NCBI RefSeq assembly: GCF_003201675.2
Contig: NZ_CP029287.2
Coordinates: forward strand, 1,426,001 to 1,490,000
Direction: 5' to 3'
From: Metallosphaera hakonensis JCM 8857 = DSM 7519
Lineage (GTDB): Archaea; Thermoproteota; Thermoprotei_A; Sulfolobales; Sulfolobaceae
Length of the DNA stretch: 64,000 bases
Below the pieces are notes generated by a model. That model made no database searches and was not told the DNA's origin. It worked only from the letters and a program-made list of their open reading frames with translations. A program made the position numbers and the translations under genes. Positions 28,861 through 40,301 of the stretch are shown piece by piece. Numbering within the stretch: the stretch's first letter is position 1; every line of letters starts with the position of its first letter.

Positions 28861-30108
28861 TTGCCCTGGCCTGTAGTACAACCTGAGGTCAATATTGGTG
28901 TGGTCGGGCATGTAGATCATGGCAAGACTACGCTGGTTCAGGCTTTAACGGGTGTATGGACATCAAAGCATTCGGAGGAGCTAAAAAGAGGTATGACCAT
29001 AAGGTTGGGCTACGCGGAAGCATCTTTCGGTCTATGTAACTCATGCAGGAAACCCGATGGATATGTTAACGAGCCTTCGTGTAATGTGTGCAGTAGCGAC
29101 GAACAGCCCCAATTTCTTAGGAGAGTATCATTTCTAGATGCACCTGGCCACGAAGTATTAATGGCCACAATGTTATCTGGCACCGCTATACTTGATGGAG
29201 CAATATTAGTTGTTGCAGCTAACGAGCCTTTTCCTCAACCTCAAACTAGGGAACATTTTGTTGCGTTAGGTATATCTGGAATTAATAAAGTTATAATTGT
29301 TCAAAACAAGGTCGATGTAGTGTCAAGGGAAGAAGCATTGAATCAATTTAATCAGATTAGGGAATTCCTTAAAGGGACCTGGGCTAGCGATGCAGAGATT
29401 ATCCCAGTTAGTGCCCTTCATAAGATTAATATAGACGCATTGATTGAGGGACTCGAGAGAAGAATTCCCACCCCTAAGAGAGACCCTACACTTAATCCAT
29501 TTATGCTGGTTATAAGGAGCTTCGACGTAAATAAACCGGGAACCCCTTATAACGAGTTAAAGGGAGGAGTGGTTGGGGGCAGCATAGTTCAAGGCGAGTT
29601 CAGGGTAGATCAGGAAATTAAAATATTACCTGGGCTTAGGTTAGAGGAGAAGGGTAAAGTTTCCTACAGGCCGATTTACACTAAAATCTCATCGTTGCGC
29701 TTCGGAGATCTAGAATTTCAGGAAGCTAAGCCTGGAGGACTAGTGGCCATGGGAACGTATTTAGATCCATCAATAACTAAGGCTGATAGTCTTATAGGTA
29801 GCGTAGTTACTGATGCTAAGGTTGACATTCCAGTACTTTGGAAATTGACTACAACGTATAATTTGTTGGAGAGAGTAGTAGGGAGTAAGGAAATGATGCG
29901 GGTTGATCCCATAAGACCTAAGGAAACTCTTCTTATAACTCTGGGGTCGGCTACAAGTCTGGGCGTTGTAACTAAGGCGAAATCAGATGAGATAGAAATG
30001 GAGTTAAAGAGACCCCTAGCCGTTTGGGATAATAAAGCCAGGTTGGTAATAAGTAGACAGATCGGTGGAAGATGGAGATTGGTAGGATGGGGTCAGGTGG
30101 TTCTATAG
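28861..30108 (+). CDS. eif2g: Translation initiation factor aIF2, gamma subunit
   Basis: The GTPase core of the heterotrimer that carries initiator Met-tRNA (415 residues). It shows [21 protein letters not shown] (switch 1), a zinc knuckle with CNSC and CNVC in the effector insert, DAPGHEVLM and NKVDVV. The start is TTG 28861 with GGTGAT 4 nt upstream. The end overlaps the PIN-domain gene. Confidence 0.97.
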   Translation: MPWPVVQPEVNIGVVGHVDHGKTTLVQALTGVWTSKHSEELKRGMTIRLGYAEASFGLCNSCRKPDGYVNEPSCNVCSSDEQPQFLRRVSFLDAPGHEVLMATMLSGTAILDGAILVVAANEPFPQPQTREHFVALGISGINKVIIVQNKVDVVSREEALNQFNQIREFLKGTWASDAEIIPVSALHKINIDALIEGLERRIPTPKRDPTLNPFMLVIRSFDVNKPGTPYNELKGGVVGGSIVQGEFRVDQEIKILPGLRLEEKGKVSYRPIYTKISSLRFGDLEFQEAKPGGLVAMGTYLDPSITKADSLIGSVVTDAKVDIPVLWKLTTTYNLLERVVGSKEMMRVDPIRPKETLLITLGSATSLGVVTKAKSDEIEMELKRPLAVWDNKARLVISRQIGGRWRLVGWGQVVL

Positions 30109-30509
30109 GCGTATTAATAGATACAAATATTCTCTTATACGTGTATGATAAAGCGGATCCCTTTAATGCGATTTTGGATAAATTTGAGTATAAACCTCGT
30201 TTTTATATTCATAAGCTTGTCTTAAATGAGCTGGATATGTTGCAGAGCAAGTATAAGAAATCCACTAAAATTCAGTCTAAGGTAAATGTGGCAAAGGAAT
30301 ACCTTGAAGTCTTTAGGGGATGGTGGGAATTGATTGACCTCTATTCCGATCTTCCCACCGATGATGCGTTAATTGCTACCTCCAAGACAATGGGCTTAAT
30401 ATTGTTTACCAATGATGAGGAACTAAGACATAGGGCCCTTAAGGAGAACATTGAAATAATTTTCATGGGAAGAGGGGGTAAAATTATAAAATCTTTTCAC
30501 ACTATTTAG
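30087..30509 (+). CDS. PIN-domain protein
   Basis: About 140 residues forming a PIN nuclease fold. Acidic active-site residues are visible in [27 protein letters not shown] and TNDEELR. In archaea this family (related to eukaryotic Fcf1/Utp24) is commonly found between aIF2-gamma and rpo7, hinting at rRNA processing rather than toxin function. No antitoxin-like gene lies next to it. ATG 30087 is chosen over 30072 because the first strand of the fold starts just after it. Confidence 0.78.
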   Translation: MGSGGSIGVLIDTNILLYVYDKADPFNAILDKFEYKPRFYIHKLVLNELDMLQSKYKKSTKIQSKVNVAKEYLEVFRGWWELIDLYSDLPTDDALIATSKTMGLILFTNDEELRHRALKENIEIIFMGRGGKIIKSFHTI

Positions 30510-30521
30510 CCCCGATTCTTT

Positions 30522-31052
30522 ATGTTCAAAGTTATAAAGGCCAGAGGTATAGTTAGAATCCCTCCAGAACTCTTTGGTGAGCCTTTGAATAAGACTGCTC
30601 TTGATATACTTAACAATCAATATAAAGAGAGGTTATTTAAGGATTTAGGTTTGGTTTTATCCGTTATAAAGGCAAATGCCAGCGAAGAGGGGATAATAGT
30701 TTCAGGAGACGGGGCCACTTTTCATAGTGTCGAATTTGAACTATTGACATTCTCCCCTTTGATACAAGAGGTCGTTGAAGGCGATATAACTCAGGTTGAT
30801 AATTATGGTATCTATGTTAACATGGGCCCAATGGACGGATTGGTTCATGTTTCTCAGATCGGAGATGATAATTATAAATTTGACCAGGTGAGAGGGATAT
30901 TGGTAGGAGAAAAATCCAAGAAATCTTTTCAAAAGGGAGATATGGTTAGAGCCAGGATAATGACCATCTCATCCACGGCCAACAATAGACCACCCAGGAT
31001 AGCTCTCACCATGAGGCAGATTGGGTTAGGGAAAGTAGAGAGGAGGAATTAG
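30522..31052 (+). CDS. rpoE1: RNA polymerase subunit Rpo7 (E')
   Basis: The stalk subunit that pairs with Rpo4 and binds emerging RNA (176 residues). The N-terminal RNP-like tip domain is followed by an S1/OB domain with [28 protein letters not shown]. It is followed at 2 bp by spt4, the conserved archaeal order. Confidence 0.95.
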   Translation: MFKVIKARGIVRIPPELFGEPLNKTALDILNNQYKERLFKDLGLVLSVIKANASEEGIIVSGDGATFHSVEFELLTFSPLIQEVVEGDITQVDNYGIYVNMGPMDGLVHVSQIGDDNYKFDQVRGILVGEKSKKSFQKGDMVRARIMTISSTANNRPPRIALTMRQIGLGKVERRN

Positions 31053-31054
31053 TC

Positions 31055-31252
31055 ATGTCAGCAAGGACCTTAAAGGCATGTAGGTCATGTAAAGCTTTAG
31101 TAGACAAAGAAATTCAACAGTGCCCCATATGCGGTAATAATTCATTCAGTGATGAATGGGAGGGTATGGTAATCTTACTCAATGAAAAGTCCGAATTGGC
31201 CGAGGCTCTAGGGGAGTCCAAGCCGTGGAAGTACGCGATAAACGTGAAGTAG
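31055..31252 (+). CDS. spt4: Transcription elongation factor Spt4 (formerly RpoE'')
   Basis: A 65-residue zinc protein with CRSCKAL and CPICGNNSF supplying four cysteines. It binds Spt5 and raises polymerase processivity. The end overlaps the following kinase gene by 28 bp. The length matches archaeal Spt4. Confidence 0.93.
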   Translation: MSARTLKACRSCKALVDKEIQQCPICGNNSFSDEWEGMVILLNEKSELAEALGESKPWKYAINVK

Positions 31253-31746
31253 ATCTTTGCTTCAAGCCCTCACGAGGAGTTAGGAAGGAGTTATCAAGAC
31301 CTTACGGAATACTCTTCTCCGATACTGCCAAGCTAATCTCCTATCTGAGTAACTTCAATAGAATTGTGACTGTAGGCGATGTGGTTACGAATTCGGTGAT
31401 TAGTGCTAAACTGACACCGTTTCTTACAGTGGTTGATGGTAAGACTAAGAGATCGATATCTGTGACCCCGCATAGCATTGGAAAGACCATAGTAAATGAG
31501 CCAGGTTTACTCAGGCTGAGTACTATGCTTAAGATCAAGGAAATAATGGAAGGCGACTCACCGACTTCGGTATTCATCGTGGGAGAGGATGATATGATTG
31601 TTATCCCTGCAATAATATATGGAAGGAAAGGAGACGTGGTGGTTTACGGGCAACCCAATGCTGGTGCAGTTTGTCTAGAAAACTGGGAAGGATCGAAATG
31701 GAGGGTTATGGACATTCTATCAAAGTTTGTGGTTGAAAGATGTTAA
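31225..31746 (+). CDS. GTP-dependent dephospho-CoA kinase (DUF359)
   Basis: The archaeal last step of coenzyme A synthesis, using GTP rather than ATP (173 residues). The family segments RPYGILF, IVTVGDVVT, LTPFLTVVDGKTKR and VVYGQPNAG are recognisable. It starts at GTG 31225 inside spt4. It ends 50 bp from the convergent apgM gene. The gap is filled by a box C/D RNA on the other strand. Confidence 0.9.
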   Translation: MEVRDKREVDLCFKPSRGVRKELSRPYGILFSDTAKLISYLSNFNRIVTVGDVVTNSVISAKLTPFLTVVDGKTKRSISVTPHSIGKTIVNEPGLLRLSTMLKIKEIMEGDSPTSVFIVGEDDMIVIPAIIYGRKGDVVVYGQPNAGAVCLENWEGSKWRVMDILSKFVVERC

Positions 31747-31796
31747 TCAGACCTGCGCGGGTTCTTCATCAATCAGACCTTTCGAGCCTCATCAAA
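31745..31796 (-). ncRNA. Box C/D guide RNA between apgM and dephospho-CoA kinase
   Basis: Read on the minus strand: C box TTGATGA (31795-31789), guide GGCTCGAAAGGT, D' box CTGA (31776-31773), one spacer base, C' box TGATGA (31771-31766), guide AGAACCCGCGCAGGT and D box CTGA (31750-31747). Order and spacing are those of archaeal C/D sRNAs. The D guide matches 13 nt of the tRNA-Ser(TGA) in this window, running from the variable arm into the T stem. The D+5 rule points to the G next to C48. The D' guide target was not identified. The RNA begins directly after the apgM stop codon on the same strand, so it may be cut from the apgM 3' end. Confidence 0.8.
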
Positions 31797-33038
31797 CTAC
31801 GCTCCGTATTTTGTGGCTCTATTTGAGTAGTTAAGGAGTAAGTCTATTATATTTAATCCAACAACTCTTAGGGAACCTTTCCTAGCGCTTCTTTCATTAA
31901 AGTCCGATAAATTATCAGATATAATGTTTGTTGGAACGTATAGGAGGATCGGAACTGGATCTCCAGAATGTTCCTTAAGTTCCACTGGAGTCGCATGATC
32001 TCCCGTGAATAGAACAATAATGTCTGAACCATAGGTATCTAGAACTTTCCCTATGGTTTTATCTATCATCTCTATTGCCCTCACTTTCTCATTAACTTTG
32101 CCATCATGAGATGCTGCATCAGTGGCCTTTATATGTAAAAATACAAGATCGTTTTCTTTCAATAAATCTGCGGCTGCCCTGGCTTTTGCCATGTAGTCCG
32201 TATCAATTCCACCTGTGGCTCCTGGCGGAGTTACAACTTCCATCCCAAGAGATCTACACACACCCTTGATTAGAGCTGTGGCCGAGACTGCGGCTCCTTT
32301 CAACCCGGAGTAGTCCTTTAGTTTAGGTAGATCCCTGTGAATCGAGGCACCTCTCATGAGAACCATATTGGCCGGAGGAAGGCCTTCGGCTTTCCTTTTT
32401 TCATTCAACTGAGACCTGGATAAAACCTCATAAACCAGCTTGGTTAATTGATTAACCACGTTAGCTGTTCTTTTCGCACTTAGTGTATTGTCGGTGGGTT
32501 CGCTGTTAAGTATCCTCTTGCCAACTTCATGCGGATCGGTATCTGAAACCTTATCGCTTAGATTGTCTCCAGATAATACTACTGAGACCCTATGTTCAGT
32601 TCCGTGATAGAACCTTACTTTAACTCCCTGAACCTCTGGAATCTTCTGGTTCAATTCTTTAACTAATTCTTCAGCCTCTTCTATTTTCCTTCCTGCCCTT
32701 CTATCTATTACCACCAAGTTGTCGTCTACAGTGGCAAAATTCCCCCTAAACGCGACGTCGCCACCGCTAAGGATTGCTCCAGCCCCTAGGGCTTCGAAGC
32801 TTCCCCTGCCATTATAGTATTTCCTAGGATCCAGTCCAAATATAGCCAGATGCGACGTGTCACTCCCTGGAACTATCCCTGGACCTATGGGATCCATCAA
32901 GCCTATCATGGACGAGCGTAAAAGGGAGTTAATCACGGGTTTATCAGCATATTCCAGCGGAGTCTTCGCATTTAGAATACTAACTTGTCTATCTCCTAGT
33001 CCATCACCCACAACTAGGAGTATCTTTAACTTGTTCAT
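31797..33038 (-). CDS. apgM: 2,3-bisphosphoglycerate-independent phosphoglycerate mutase
   Basis: The archaeal glycolytic/gluconeogenic mutase of the alkaline phosphatase superfamily (413 residues). Metal and catalytic segments are [10 protein letters not shown] near the N-terminus, the nucleophile Ser in [13 protein letters not shown], and FTGDHATP near the C-terminus. It overlaps the end of cdc48 by 4 bp and is likely in the same transcript. Confidence 0.93.
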   Translation of the reverse strand: MNKLKILLVVGDGLGDRQVSILNAKTPLEYADKPVINSLLRSSMIGLMDPIGPGIVPGSDTSHLAIFGLDPRKYYNGRGSFEALGAGAILSGGDVAFRGNFATVDDNLVVIDRRAGRKIEEAEELVKELNQKIPEVQGVKVRFYHGTEHRVSVVLSGDNLSDKVSDTDPHEVGKRILNSEPTDNTLSAKRTANVVNQLTKLVYEVLSRSQLNEKRKAEGLPPANMVLMRGASIHRDLPKLKDYSGLKGAAVSATALIKGVCRSLGMEVVTPPGATGGIDTDYMAKARAAADLLKENDLVFLHIKATDAASHDGKVNEKVRAIEMIDKTIGKVLDTYGSDIIVLFTGDHATPVELKEHSGDPVPILLYVPTNIISDNLSDFNERSARKGSLRVVGLNIIDLLLNYSNRATKYGA

Positions 33039-35296
33039 CCCAGCGCACTCCTCTTTAGTTCCTTGGCCATTCTTTCATATCTATCAATCTGGGCTTTAGT
33101 TAGACTTGGGGTCACAATTTTCATGGCATCTTCAAAATTACCCATAGTTACCTTGGGTATGTTGGAATCTATGCAATTCTTTATAGCTTTATTATAGCAT
33201 TCAGTCATCCCGCTCCCAGTAACGTTCTTGCATTCCTGTTGAGATGCGGTATTACATTTAGAGTATATATCCCTGAGCGATATCATGGTCGCCTCTCTTA
33301 CAAGTGCCTCTAAATCAGCACCAGTGTAGCCCTCTGTTTTCTCAGCTAAAACATCCAAATTAACATCAGGGGCTAGAGGAACCGATTTGGTGTGAACTTT
33401 CAATATTTCGAGTCTAGCTTGTTTGTCTGGAGGAGGAACATATATTAATCTATCAAATCTCCCAGGTCTTAATAGTGCAGGATCTATAATATCAGGTCTA
33501 TTGGTGGCTGCTATTACAACGACCTTACTCAATGGTACAATTCCATCCATTTCCGACAGTAGCTGGTTTACCATCCTCTCTGTAACACCACTATCGTGAC
33601 CCATCCCCCTCATAGGGGCAATTGAGTCTATCTCGTCAAAGAAGATTACAGTAGGTGCCGTTTGTCTAGCCCTCTTGAATATCTCCCTTATGGCTTTCTC
33701 GCTCTCGCCTACCCACTTGGATAGAACCTCTGGCCCTCTCACTGCAATGAAATTGGCCCCGCTTTCAGTTGCAACAGCCTTAGCTAACATTGTTTTACCT
33801 GTTCCTGGGGGTCCGAACAAGAGGACGCCTTTAGGAGGTTTTATCCCCGACTTACTGAAAACCTCCGGGAACCTCATTGGCCATTCTATAGCCTCCCGTA
33901 GCTGTTGTTTAACGTTATCTAGTCCTCCTATCTCCGACCATCTAACTCTGGGTACTTCCACGTAGACCTCTCTAAGCAAAGTTGGCTGGACGAATTTCAT
34001 AGCGTTCATAAAATCATCCATAGTTACCTTAAGCTCCTTTAGGACCTCTGGAGAAAGCCTCTCCTGTTCAAGTAGCTTCTTTCTATCTCCAGCATTAACG
34101 AACCTCCTCAAAGCAGACATTGCAGCCTCTTTAGCTAGAGCAGCTATATCTGCACCTGTGTATCCGTTGGTCATTTCCGCTATATTATCAAGGTTAACAT
34201 CGTCGGCTATTGGCATATTTCTGGTGTGAACCTGGAGAATTTCCTTACGAGCCTTGGTATCTGGAGGCCTTATCTCTATTTCCCTATCAAACCTCCCTGG
34301 TCTTCTCAGCGCTTGATCTACGGCATCAGGTCTGTTCGTCGCTCCAATGACCACTATCCTGCCCCTTCCCTTGATCCCATCCATTAGGGTTAATAGCTGA
34401 GAAACGACTCTTTTCTCGACCTCGCCTGTTACTTCCTCTCTTTTTGGTGCTATTGCGTCTATTTCATCAATAAAGATTATTGACGGGGCATTCTTATCGG
34501 CATCATCGAATATCTCTCTTAGTCTCTGCTCACTTTCACCGTAAAATTTACTCATTATTTCTGGGCCATTAATTGTAACGAAGTAAGCCCCAATCTCATT
34601 TGCTAATGCTCTAGCCAGTAATGTCTTTCCAACTCCAGGAGGACCATAAAGGAGGACTCCCTTCGGCGGTTCTATTCCCAGATGCTGGAATAGCTCTGGG
34701 TGCTTCATAGGGAGCTCAATCATTTCTCTTAGTTTCTCCTTAACCTCCTCAAGATCGCCAATATCTTCCCAGGTGACGCGAGGATATACTTGCGCTTCTC
34801 TTACGGGCTGTTCCATTATCGTTATGCTTGTATTGCTGGTGACAAAGACGTAATTGCTGGGCTGGGTGTTAGAAACTACTAAGTCAATGCTTCCAGTGTA
34901 AATGGGTATTGAAATGGTTTCCCCTTTAGTAAGGGGTTTATACATAAGATATTCTTTTACGTAATCTACGAACGTTTGATCGAATCTAATTGGTTGTGTT
35001 GGCGCTAGGGTTACCTTAACTGCAGGATCCACTTTAGCCTTCTTTACTCCCACTTCGTCGCCAATGGAAACTCCAATAGTTTTCCTAACGTAACCGTCTA
35101 CTCTGATTTCACCATCGCTTAAGTCGTAAGCAGGCATTGCCTGAAGCAGAGCGGTACCGCTGGGACCAGTTAATTCAATGTAATCTCCAGTTTCTATTCC
35201 AAGCTTCCTCATCGTATTTTCTGTCATCCTTGCAATCTTTCTTCCGACGTCTTTCTGTCTCGCCTCTAGAATTCTTAGTCTAAGATTTGATGACAT
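33035..35296 (-). CDS. cdc48: Cdc48/VAT AAA+ ATPase
   Basis: A hexameric unfoldase that feeds proteins to the proteasome. The N-domain with double-psi barrel ([14 protein letters not shown]) precedes D1 ([15 protein letters not shown], Walker [15 protein letters not shown]) and D2 ([29 protein letters not shown]). ATG 35296 gives 753 residues and fits a leaderless start from the TATA core at 35316-35323; the upstream ATG 35317 abuts that TATA. A cysteine-containing insert ([17 protein letters not shown]) lies near the C-terminus of D2. It diverges from reverse gyrase, the known TopR1 neighbourhood in Sulfolobus. Confidence 0.96.
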   Translation of the reverse strand: MSSNLRLRILEARQKDVGRKIARMTENTMRKLGIETGDYIELTGPSGTALLQAMPAYDLSDGEIRVDGYVRKTIGVSIGDEVGVKKAKVDPAVKVTLAPTQPIRFDQTFVDYVKEYLMYKPLTKGETISIPIYTGSIDLVVSNTQPSNYVFVTSNTSITIMEQPVREAQVYPRVTWEDIGDLEEVKEKLREMIELPMKHPELFQHLGIEPPKGVLLYGPPGVGKTLLARALANEIGAYFVTINGPEIMSKFYGESEQRLREIFDDADKNAPSIIFIDEIDAIAPKREEVTGEVEKRVVSQLLTLMDGIKGRGRIVVIGATNRPDAVDQALRRPGRFDREIEIRPPDTKARKEILQVHTRNMPIADDVNLDNIAEMTNGYTGADIAALAKEAAMSALRRFVNAGDRKKLLEQERLSPEVLKELKVTMDDFMNAMKFVQPTLLREVYVEVPRVRWSEIGGLDNVKQQLREAIEWPMRFPEVFSKSGIKPPKGVLLFGPPGTGKTMLAKAVATESGANFIAVRGPEVLSKWVGESEKAIREIFKRARQTAPTVIFFDEIDSIAPMRGMGHDSGVTERMVNQLLSEMDGIVPLSKVVVIAATNRPDIIDPALLRPGRFDRLIYVPPPDKQARLEILKVHTKSVPLAPDVNLDVLAEKTEGYTGADLEALVREATMISLRDIYSKCNTASQQECKNVTGSGMTECYNKAIKNCIDSNIPKVTMGNFEDAMKIVTPSLTKAQIDRYERMAKELKRSALG

Positions 35297-35315
35297 ATTT
35301 GAGTCTACTATAACC

Positions 35316-35323
35316 ATTTAAAT
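35316..35323. promoter_or_regulatory. Shared palindromic TATA core, cdc48/topR
   Basis: ATTTAAAT is a perfect palindrome, centred 23.5 bp from the cdc48 ATG at 35296 and 27.5 bp from the topR ATG at 35347. One element can thus place leaderless starts for both divergent genes. Confidence 0.55.
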
Positions 35324-35346
35324 AAGTCTTTTTGACATGGTAGATA

Positions 35347-38300
35347 ATGATTGCTGATGAACTCCTTCCAGACGTAGTTTACATGGACTCGTGTCCGAAT
35401 TGTGGCTCGGACATAACCTCAATTAGGTTAGGAAATGGGATGGTTTGTGAGAAATGTATCATTAAGGATGATGTTCTAGTCAAAGACCTTCATGATTTGA
35501 TAGATCTATTGGATAGACAAGGAACCTTGAGAATGCTGCGTCAAGTCAAAGAGATCCTGTATGAAGAAAAAAAGGTTAATGAGATATTTCAAAGGATAGT
35601 CGGTTCTAATCCTTTAGGCCCACAAAGGTCTTGGATCATAAGGGCTTTACGTGGAGAGAGTTTTGCTATCGTAGCTCCTCCAGGTTTAGGTAAAACTACC
35701 TTTGGTATAATTATGTCATTGTACTATGCTTCAATGCAGGAGAAATCTCTCCTAATATTTCCAACAAAGACTTTGGTTTCACAAGTGGTTCAGAAGATTC
35801 AAGAGATGGGAAAGGTTCTGAATCCTCCCCCTAGGCTAATGTATTACATGAGCGGAATGTCCCAATCTAAGAAAGATGAGCTAGTGAAATCATTGAAGGA
35901 AGGAGATTTTGATATTTTGGTATCCACGTCTAGATACGTAATAGATCATCTTGATGAAATTAATAGAATAAATTACAAATACCTCTTTGTAGATGATGTG
36001 GACGCAGTACTTAAATCGGGGAGAAGTTCCTTAACCATCCTAAAACTAATGGGGTTTACTGAAGACAATGTAAGGGAAGTTAAGGAATTACTTAAAACAG
36101 CTAGAGATGATGTTTCTTCTTTCGAAAAAATTAGAAAAATAAGAGAGAATTTCCAGAGAAATAGAATAGCTGTATTTTCTTCTGCAACCATAACAAAGAG
36201 TAATCCTGTGTTCTCTTCCCTTATGGGATTTAAGCCAGGTGGCTCTACGATCTATTTGAGGAACGTAATTGACTCCTTTGTGGAGACCGATAATATTTTG
36301 GAGAAGACAGTTGAAATAGTCCAGAGATTAGGAGCAGGAGGATTGGTTTTTGTACCCATAGATAGGGGACTCGCTTTCGCCAAGGAGATATCTGATAGAC
36401 TCGCCTCCGTGAAGGCATCAGTGGTATCCTCTAACACAACTAGAAAACTAGAGGATTTCGAGAACGGTTCATTGGACGTATTAGTTGGAGTCGCAACCCA
36501 TTATGGCCTATTAGTTAGAGGTATTGATCTTCCCTGGAGGGTTAGGTATGCAGTTTTCGCTGGTATTCCCAAGTTCAGGTTCAAACTTGGAGAAACTATG
36601 CATCCCTTGGCGATGCTGAGAATCCTAACATTACTTTCGGTAGTTTTGAGGGACCCCGAGGTTACAAGGCTTCTTAGATTTGTAAGGCTTAGGCTGAGGA
36701 GAACCTCATCTGCAGCTCTCGCCATGTTAGCGAAGTCGGTAAAGGATGGAACACTTGAAGATAGAACAATAGCAAAGGCATACGACATAGTTAACCGGTA
36801 CCTTAAAGAGAAGAACATAGTGGAGGCCATATCCAAGTTTGGCGACATATCATTCTCTGGGGAATATATCTCGATGCCGGACTATTTGACCTATATACAG
36901 GCCAGTGGTAGAACCTCTAGACTGTATGGAGGGCATCTAACCACGGGCCTTTCTGTTCTCCTCGTAGATGATTCATTTCTGTTCACACTTCTCAAGAAGA
37001 AGCTTAGTTTCATTCTAGATGAAATGAACTGGAGTTTGTTTGACTTGGAGAGGGAGAAAGTCGGTGACAGAGAGCTAAGCGAAGTTATTAAGCAGATTGA
37101 TGCGGAGAGATCTGAAATAATAAAGAGGAAATCGTTGGGTGCAGTCTCAGCCCCTATGGAGAAAATAAAGACCGTACTTTTAATTGTTGAATCACCGAAT
37201 AAAGCCAAGACCATTTCGAATTTCTTCTCTAGGCCGAGCATAAGGGAGTTTGACGGATTGAGGGTCTATGAGACTGTGGTAGGAGATAAGATATTGATGG
37301 TAACTGCGAGCGGAGGGCATGTTTACGATCTCACAACTAAGGACTTAGGTATTCATGGGGTGATGGTTAAAAGTAACGATGAGGTTGAAATAGTACCGTT
37401 CTATAACACGATTAAAAGGTGCGCTAACGGTCACCAATTTACTGAATATACGGAAAATCAACTCTGTCCCATATGTTCATCCTCTGAAGTGAGAGACAAG
37501 AGGTCAGCGATAAATAGCCTAAGAAAATTGGTATTGGAGGCGGACGAAGTTATCATAGGGTCGGATCCTGATGTAGAAGGTGAAAAGATTGCGTGGGATC
37601 TTTACCTCAATCTTAGACCCTTTAATTCTAAAATTTACAGGGCCGAGTTTCATGAAGTCACAAGAAGGGCAATAATGGAAGCCATAAGTTCCCCAAGGAA
37701 TTTTTCGGTCAATATGTTACGTTCCCAGTTAGTTAGAAGGATAGAAGATCGTTGGATAGGCTTTAAACTATCAAGTTTACTTAAGGAAAAGTTCTGGAAA
37801 GAATATTGCGTTAATGTTTTACGTGAAAATAACTGTGATGCGGGTAATCGGAATCTCAGCGCAGGAAGGGTTCAGACACCAGTTTTGGGTTGGGTTATTG
37901 CTCGCTATCACGATTATCAGAACACCAGAAGGAAAGTATATGTAGCAAAGCCAGAGACAGGGAATTACAATGTTCTTTTATCTAAACAACCAGGTATCAG
38001 GAAGAACTCGACCATCAAGCTAATTATTAATAAAGTGGAAACCAGACAGGAGACAATAGGACCTTTCCCTGCCTATACAACAGACACTTACCTAGCAGAC
38101 GCATCAACTTTCTTCTCAATCTCAGCTCAAGAAGCCATGAGAATAGCTCAAGAGCTATTCGAGAACGGTCTCATTACCTATCATAGAACTGATAGCACGA
38201 GAATATCCAATGTTGGAATTGGAATAGCCGAATCTTACCTCAAGGATATATTAGGAGATGATTACAAGGAAGTATTTGTTCCGAGAAGCTGGGGAGAGGG

Positions 38301-39060
38301 AGGAGCTCATGAGGCCATAAGACCAACTAAGCCTCTCAACGGTGAGCAGATACGGGCCATGATAGAAGAAGGAGAGATAGAGCCCTCCAAGAGGCTGACA
38401 TACAATCACTACAGGCTTTACGATATGATATTTAGGAGGTTCCTATCTAGCCAGCTGGTTCCTTTAATCGTGGAAAAAGAGATTGTTTCACTATCCGCAA
38501 AGAAAGGTAAGATTGAGCTCAAATTGGAGACAAATGTAATTGAGCAGGTTACAAAGGTGAAGTTGTCAAAGGATGCTAATATACCCCTAGAGAGCCTTTA
38601 TATTCCGTTTAGATCAATTGGAGAACCCGTGACCAAGCAAATTAAAGGCGAATTGCCAGCTGAGATAAATGCTACAATTGTAGGATCATTTCAAAAGAGT
38701 GATTACACATTATATACGCAAGGAGAACTTGTATCCTTGATGAAGCAAAGAAAGATAGGACGACCAAGTACTTATGCCACAATAATATCTACTCTGATAA
38801 GGAGAGGCTACGTTTTTGAAACAATGAAGGTCAAAAGATTAATTCCTTCTCCACTCGGAGAATGCGTACATAAATTCCTGGATTATAAGAACTCTAAAGG
38901 AAGTTGTGCATACGAATTTCCAGATTATAGTTATTCCAAGTTTGTATCAGAAGATAGAACCAGATATTTGCTAGAGAGGATGGATCTAATCGAGGAAGGA
39001 AAGGAGGATTATAGGCAAGTATTAAAGCAATTGTACTACGAAATACAGGAGATAAGGTGA
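35347..39060 (+). CDS. topR1: Reverse gyrase (TopR1 type)
   Basis: The hyperthermophile hallmark enzyme that introduces positive supercoils. Order of parts in 1237 residues: zinc finger 1 (Cys16, 19, 34, 37), helicase-like domain with Walker [10 protein letters not shown] at 110-118, DDVD motif II and SSATITKS, then the topoisomerase IA domain starting [19 protein letters not shown] second zinc finger is CANGHQF...CPICSS. The catalytic Tyr945 is in [13 protein letters not shown]. Position beside cdc48 matches TopR1 rather than TopR2 of S. solfataricus, as I recall that genome. Full length with no defects. Confidence 0.96.
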   Translation: MIADELLPDVVYMDSCPNCGSDITSIRLGNGMVCEKCIIKDDVLVKDLHDLIDLLDRQGTLRMLRQVKEILYEEKKVNEIFQRIVGSNPLGPQRSWIIRALRGESFAIVAPPGLGKTTFGIIMSLYYASMQEKSLLIFPTKTLVSQVVQKIQEMGKVLNPPPRLMYYMSGMSQSKKDELVKSLKEGDFDILVSTSRYVIDHLDEINRINYKYLFVDDVDAVLKSGRSSLTILKLMGFTEDNVREVKELLKTARDDVSSFEKIRKIRENFQRNRIAVFSSATITKSNPVFSSLMGFKPGGSTIYLRNVIDSFVETDNILEKTVEIVQRLGAGGLVFVPIDRGLAFAKEISDRLASVKASVVSSNTTRKLEDFENGSLDVLVGVATHYGLLVRGIDLPWRVRYAVFAGIPKFRFKLGETMHPLAMLRILTLLSVVLRDPEVTRLLRFVRLRLRRTSSAALAMLAKSVKDGTLEDRTIAKAYDIVNRYLKEKNIVEAISKFGDISFSGEYISMPDYLTYIQASGRTSRLYGGHLTTGLSVLLVDDSFLFTLLKKKLSFILDEMNWSLFDLEREKVGDRELSEVIKQIDAERSEIIKRKSLGAVSAPMEKIKTVLLIVESPNKAKTISNFFSRPSIREFDGLRVYETVVGDKILMVTASGGHVYDLTTKDLGIHGVMVKSNDEVEIVPFYNTIKRCANGHQFTEYTENQLCPICSSSEVRDKRSAINSLRKLVLEADEVIIGSDPDVEGEKIAWDLYLNLRPFNSKIYRAEFHEVTRRAIMEAISSPRNFSVNMLRSQLVRRIEDRWIGFKLSSLLKEKFWKEYCVNVLRENNCDAGNRNLSAGRVQTPVLGWVIARYHDYQNTRRKVYVAKPETGNYNVLLSKQPGIRKNSTIKLIINKVETRQETIGPFPAYTTDTYLADASTFFSISAQEAMRIAQELFENGLITYHRTDSTRISNVGIGIAESYLKDILGDDYKEVFVPRSWGEGGAHEAIRPTKPLNGEQIRAMIEEGEIEPSKRLTYNHYRLYDMIFRRFLSSQLVPLIVEKEIVSLSAKKGKIELKLETNVIEQVTKVKLSKDANIPLESLYIPFRSIGEPVTKQIKGELPAEINATIVGSFQKSDYTLYTQGELVSLMKQRKIGRPSTYATIISTLIRRGYVFETMKVKRLIPSPLGECVHKFLDYKNSKGSCAYEFPDYSYSKFVSEDRTRYLLERMDLIEEGKEDYRQVLKQLYYEIQEIR

Positions 39061-39067
39061 AACTGTC

Positions 39068-39943
39068 ATGCTGATATCACTTACCCACTTGAAGTTGAAA
39101 GAAATGGCGAAAAAACACAATATAGAGAAGGCTAAAAAGCTAGTAAAGACTGCAAAGGAAAGAGGAGCTAAGTTAGTAGTGTTACCATCTCTTTTCCCGG
39201 TTGGTAACGGATTTGAAGTATATGACAATGAGAAAAAAATGAGAAGTATGGTGAAAAATTTGGCTGAGAAGATACCCGGTAACGCATCGGAAATTGTTAT
39301 AAAGCTCGCTATGGAAGGACAAGTTCACGTAATTGCTGGTCCTTTATTAGAGCAGGCCGGTCCTAAAGTATTTTTAACTACTTTAGTCATTTCCCCAGAC
39401 GGCGAAATAATAGGTAAGTACAGAAAGGTTGCGTCTTCGGAAAAAGACATAAGGTTAGGTATTTCCAATGGTAAAGAACCTATGCACGTGGTTCTAGACA
39501 GGAAATATGGGTTAATAGCTGAGGACGATTTAATGTCTCCTGAAATAAACAGGCTCCTTTATTTTGGTGGATCACAGGCTGTTATAGGGACCATGAAGGC
39601 ATACGGAAAGCGACAGGAATCAATAAAGCATTTGGCTATAACCAGGACCCTTGAAAACGATACTTCCTACCTGGTTAATGGCGAGATCATAGAAAACGAA
39701 GAAGGAGAGATTATAGGTTATTCGCCGACTTTCATTACTACGCCTGATTCGCTGATATATAAGGAGGCCAATGAGGAGGATTCTATAGTCCTTGTCGAAA
39801 GTTCTATGATAGCAACCCCCCATGATAATATGATAGCTAAAGCCGGTTACCTAGAATCCATAATCACAGGATTATGTAAAAGTATAAAAAGAGTTAAAAC
39901 AGAAACTATTTCGCAATCAGTTAAGGATCACACAGCAACGTAA
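39068..39943 (+). CDS. Nitrilase-fold protein with degenerate active site
   Basis: A 291-residue carbon-nitrogen hydrolase family member. The fold is clear ([60 protein letters not shown]-like), but the E-K-C triad is broken. The Glu of the usual LPE motif is Ser in LPSLFP. The Cys of ICYD is replaced in [11 protein letters not shown]. Only the Lys (GKYRKV) remains. It is likely a binding or regulatory protein rather than an amidase. It starts 7 bp after reverse gyrase and overlaps rps25e tail to tail. Confidence 0.78.
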   Translation: MLISLTHLKLKEMAKKHNIEKAKKLVKTAKERGAKLVVLPSLFPVGNGFEVYDNEKKMRSMVKNLAEKIPGNASEIVIKLAMEGQVHVIAGPLLEQAGPKVFLTTLVISPDGEIIGKYRKVASSEKDIRLGISNGKEPMHVVLDRKYGLIAEDDLMSPEINRLLYFGGSQAVIGTMKAYGKRQESIKHLAITRTLENDTSYLVNGEIIENEEGEIIGYSPTFITTPDSLIYKEANEEDSIVLVESSMIATPHDNMIAKAGYLESIITGLCKSIKRVKTETISQSVKDHTAT

Positions 39944-40251
39944 ATAGCAGTTCTCCTATTTCTGTACGCTTCCTTTATTGTTCCTTGTTGATTTAGATCT
40001 TTTAGAATTCTTTTGGCCACGCTTAATGTGATGTTGGCCTTAGTTGCAAGGGCGTAAGGAGTAATAATTTTCTCTTTCTTTATCTCCTCCTGTACCTTCT
40101 TTACCATTTCGTCACTGATAGTGATATTCTTTGATATTACTTCATTCCCTGTTTTACTGACTTTCTTTTTCTCCTTCTTTTGTTGAGCCTCAGCTTCCTT
40201 CTTTAGCTTCTTCTCTACGTTGCTAATAGGCTTTTTTGAAGCTCCTCCCAT
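39928..40251 (-). CDS. rps25e: Ribosomal protein S25e
   Basis: A 107-residue small-subunit protein with the Lys-rich N-terminal extension typical of S25e and the winged-helix core [35 protein letters not shown] 40251 follows GGTGA; the GTG 40260 in frame lies on that site. It diverges from the TrmB-like regulator with start codons 51 bp apart and a TATA core between them. Confidence 0.93.
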   Translation of the reverse strand: MGGASKKPISNVEKKLKKEAEAQQKKEKKKVSKTGNEVISKNITISDEMVKKVQEEIKKEKIITPYALATKANITLSVAKRILKDLNQQGTIKEAYRNRRTAIYVAV

Positions 40252-40271
40252 TTCATTCACCCGATTTATTC

Positions 40272-40277
40272 ATTAAT
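40272..40277. promoter_or_regulatory. Shared palindromic TATA core, rps25e/TrmB-like gene
   Basis: ATTAAT is centred 23.5 bp from the rps25e ATG (40251) and 27.5 bp from the regulator ATG (40302). This is the same geometry as the cdc48/topR promoter. Confidence 0.45.
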
Positions 40278-40301
40278 AACAACAAGGGATAATAATCTTT
40301 A

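Noticed and set aside
30087-30509. VapC-type toxin
   Set aside because: No antitoxin gene is adjacent, and the position between aIF2-gamma and rpo7 is a conserved housekeeping context.
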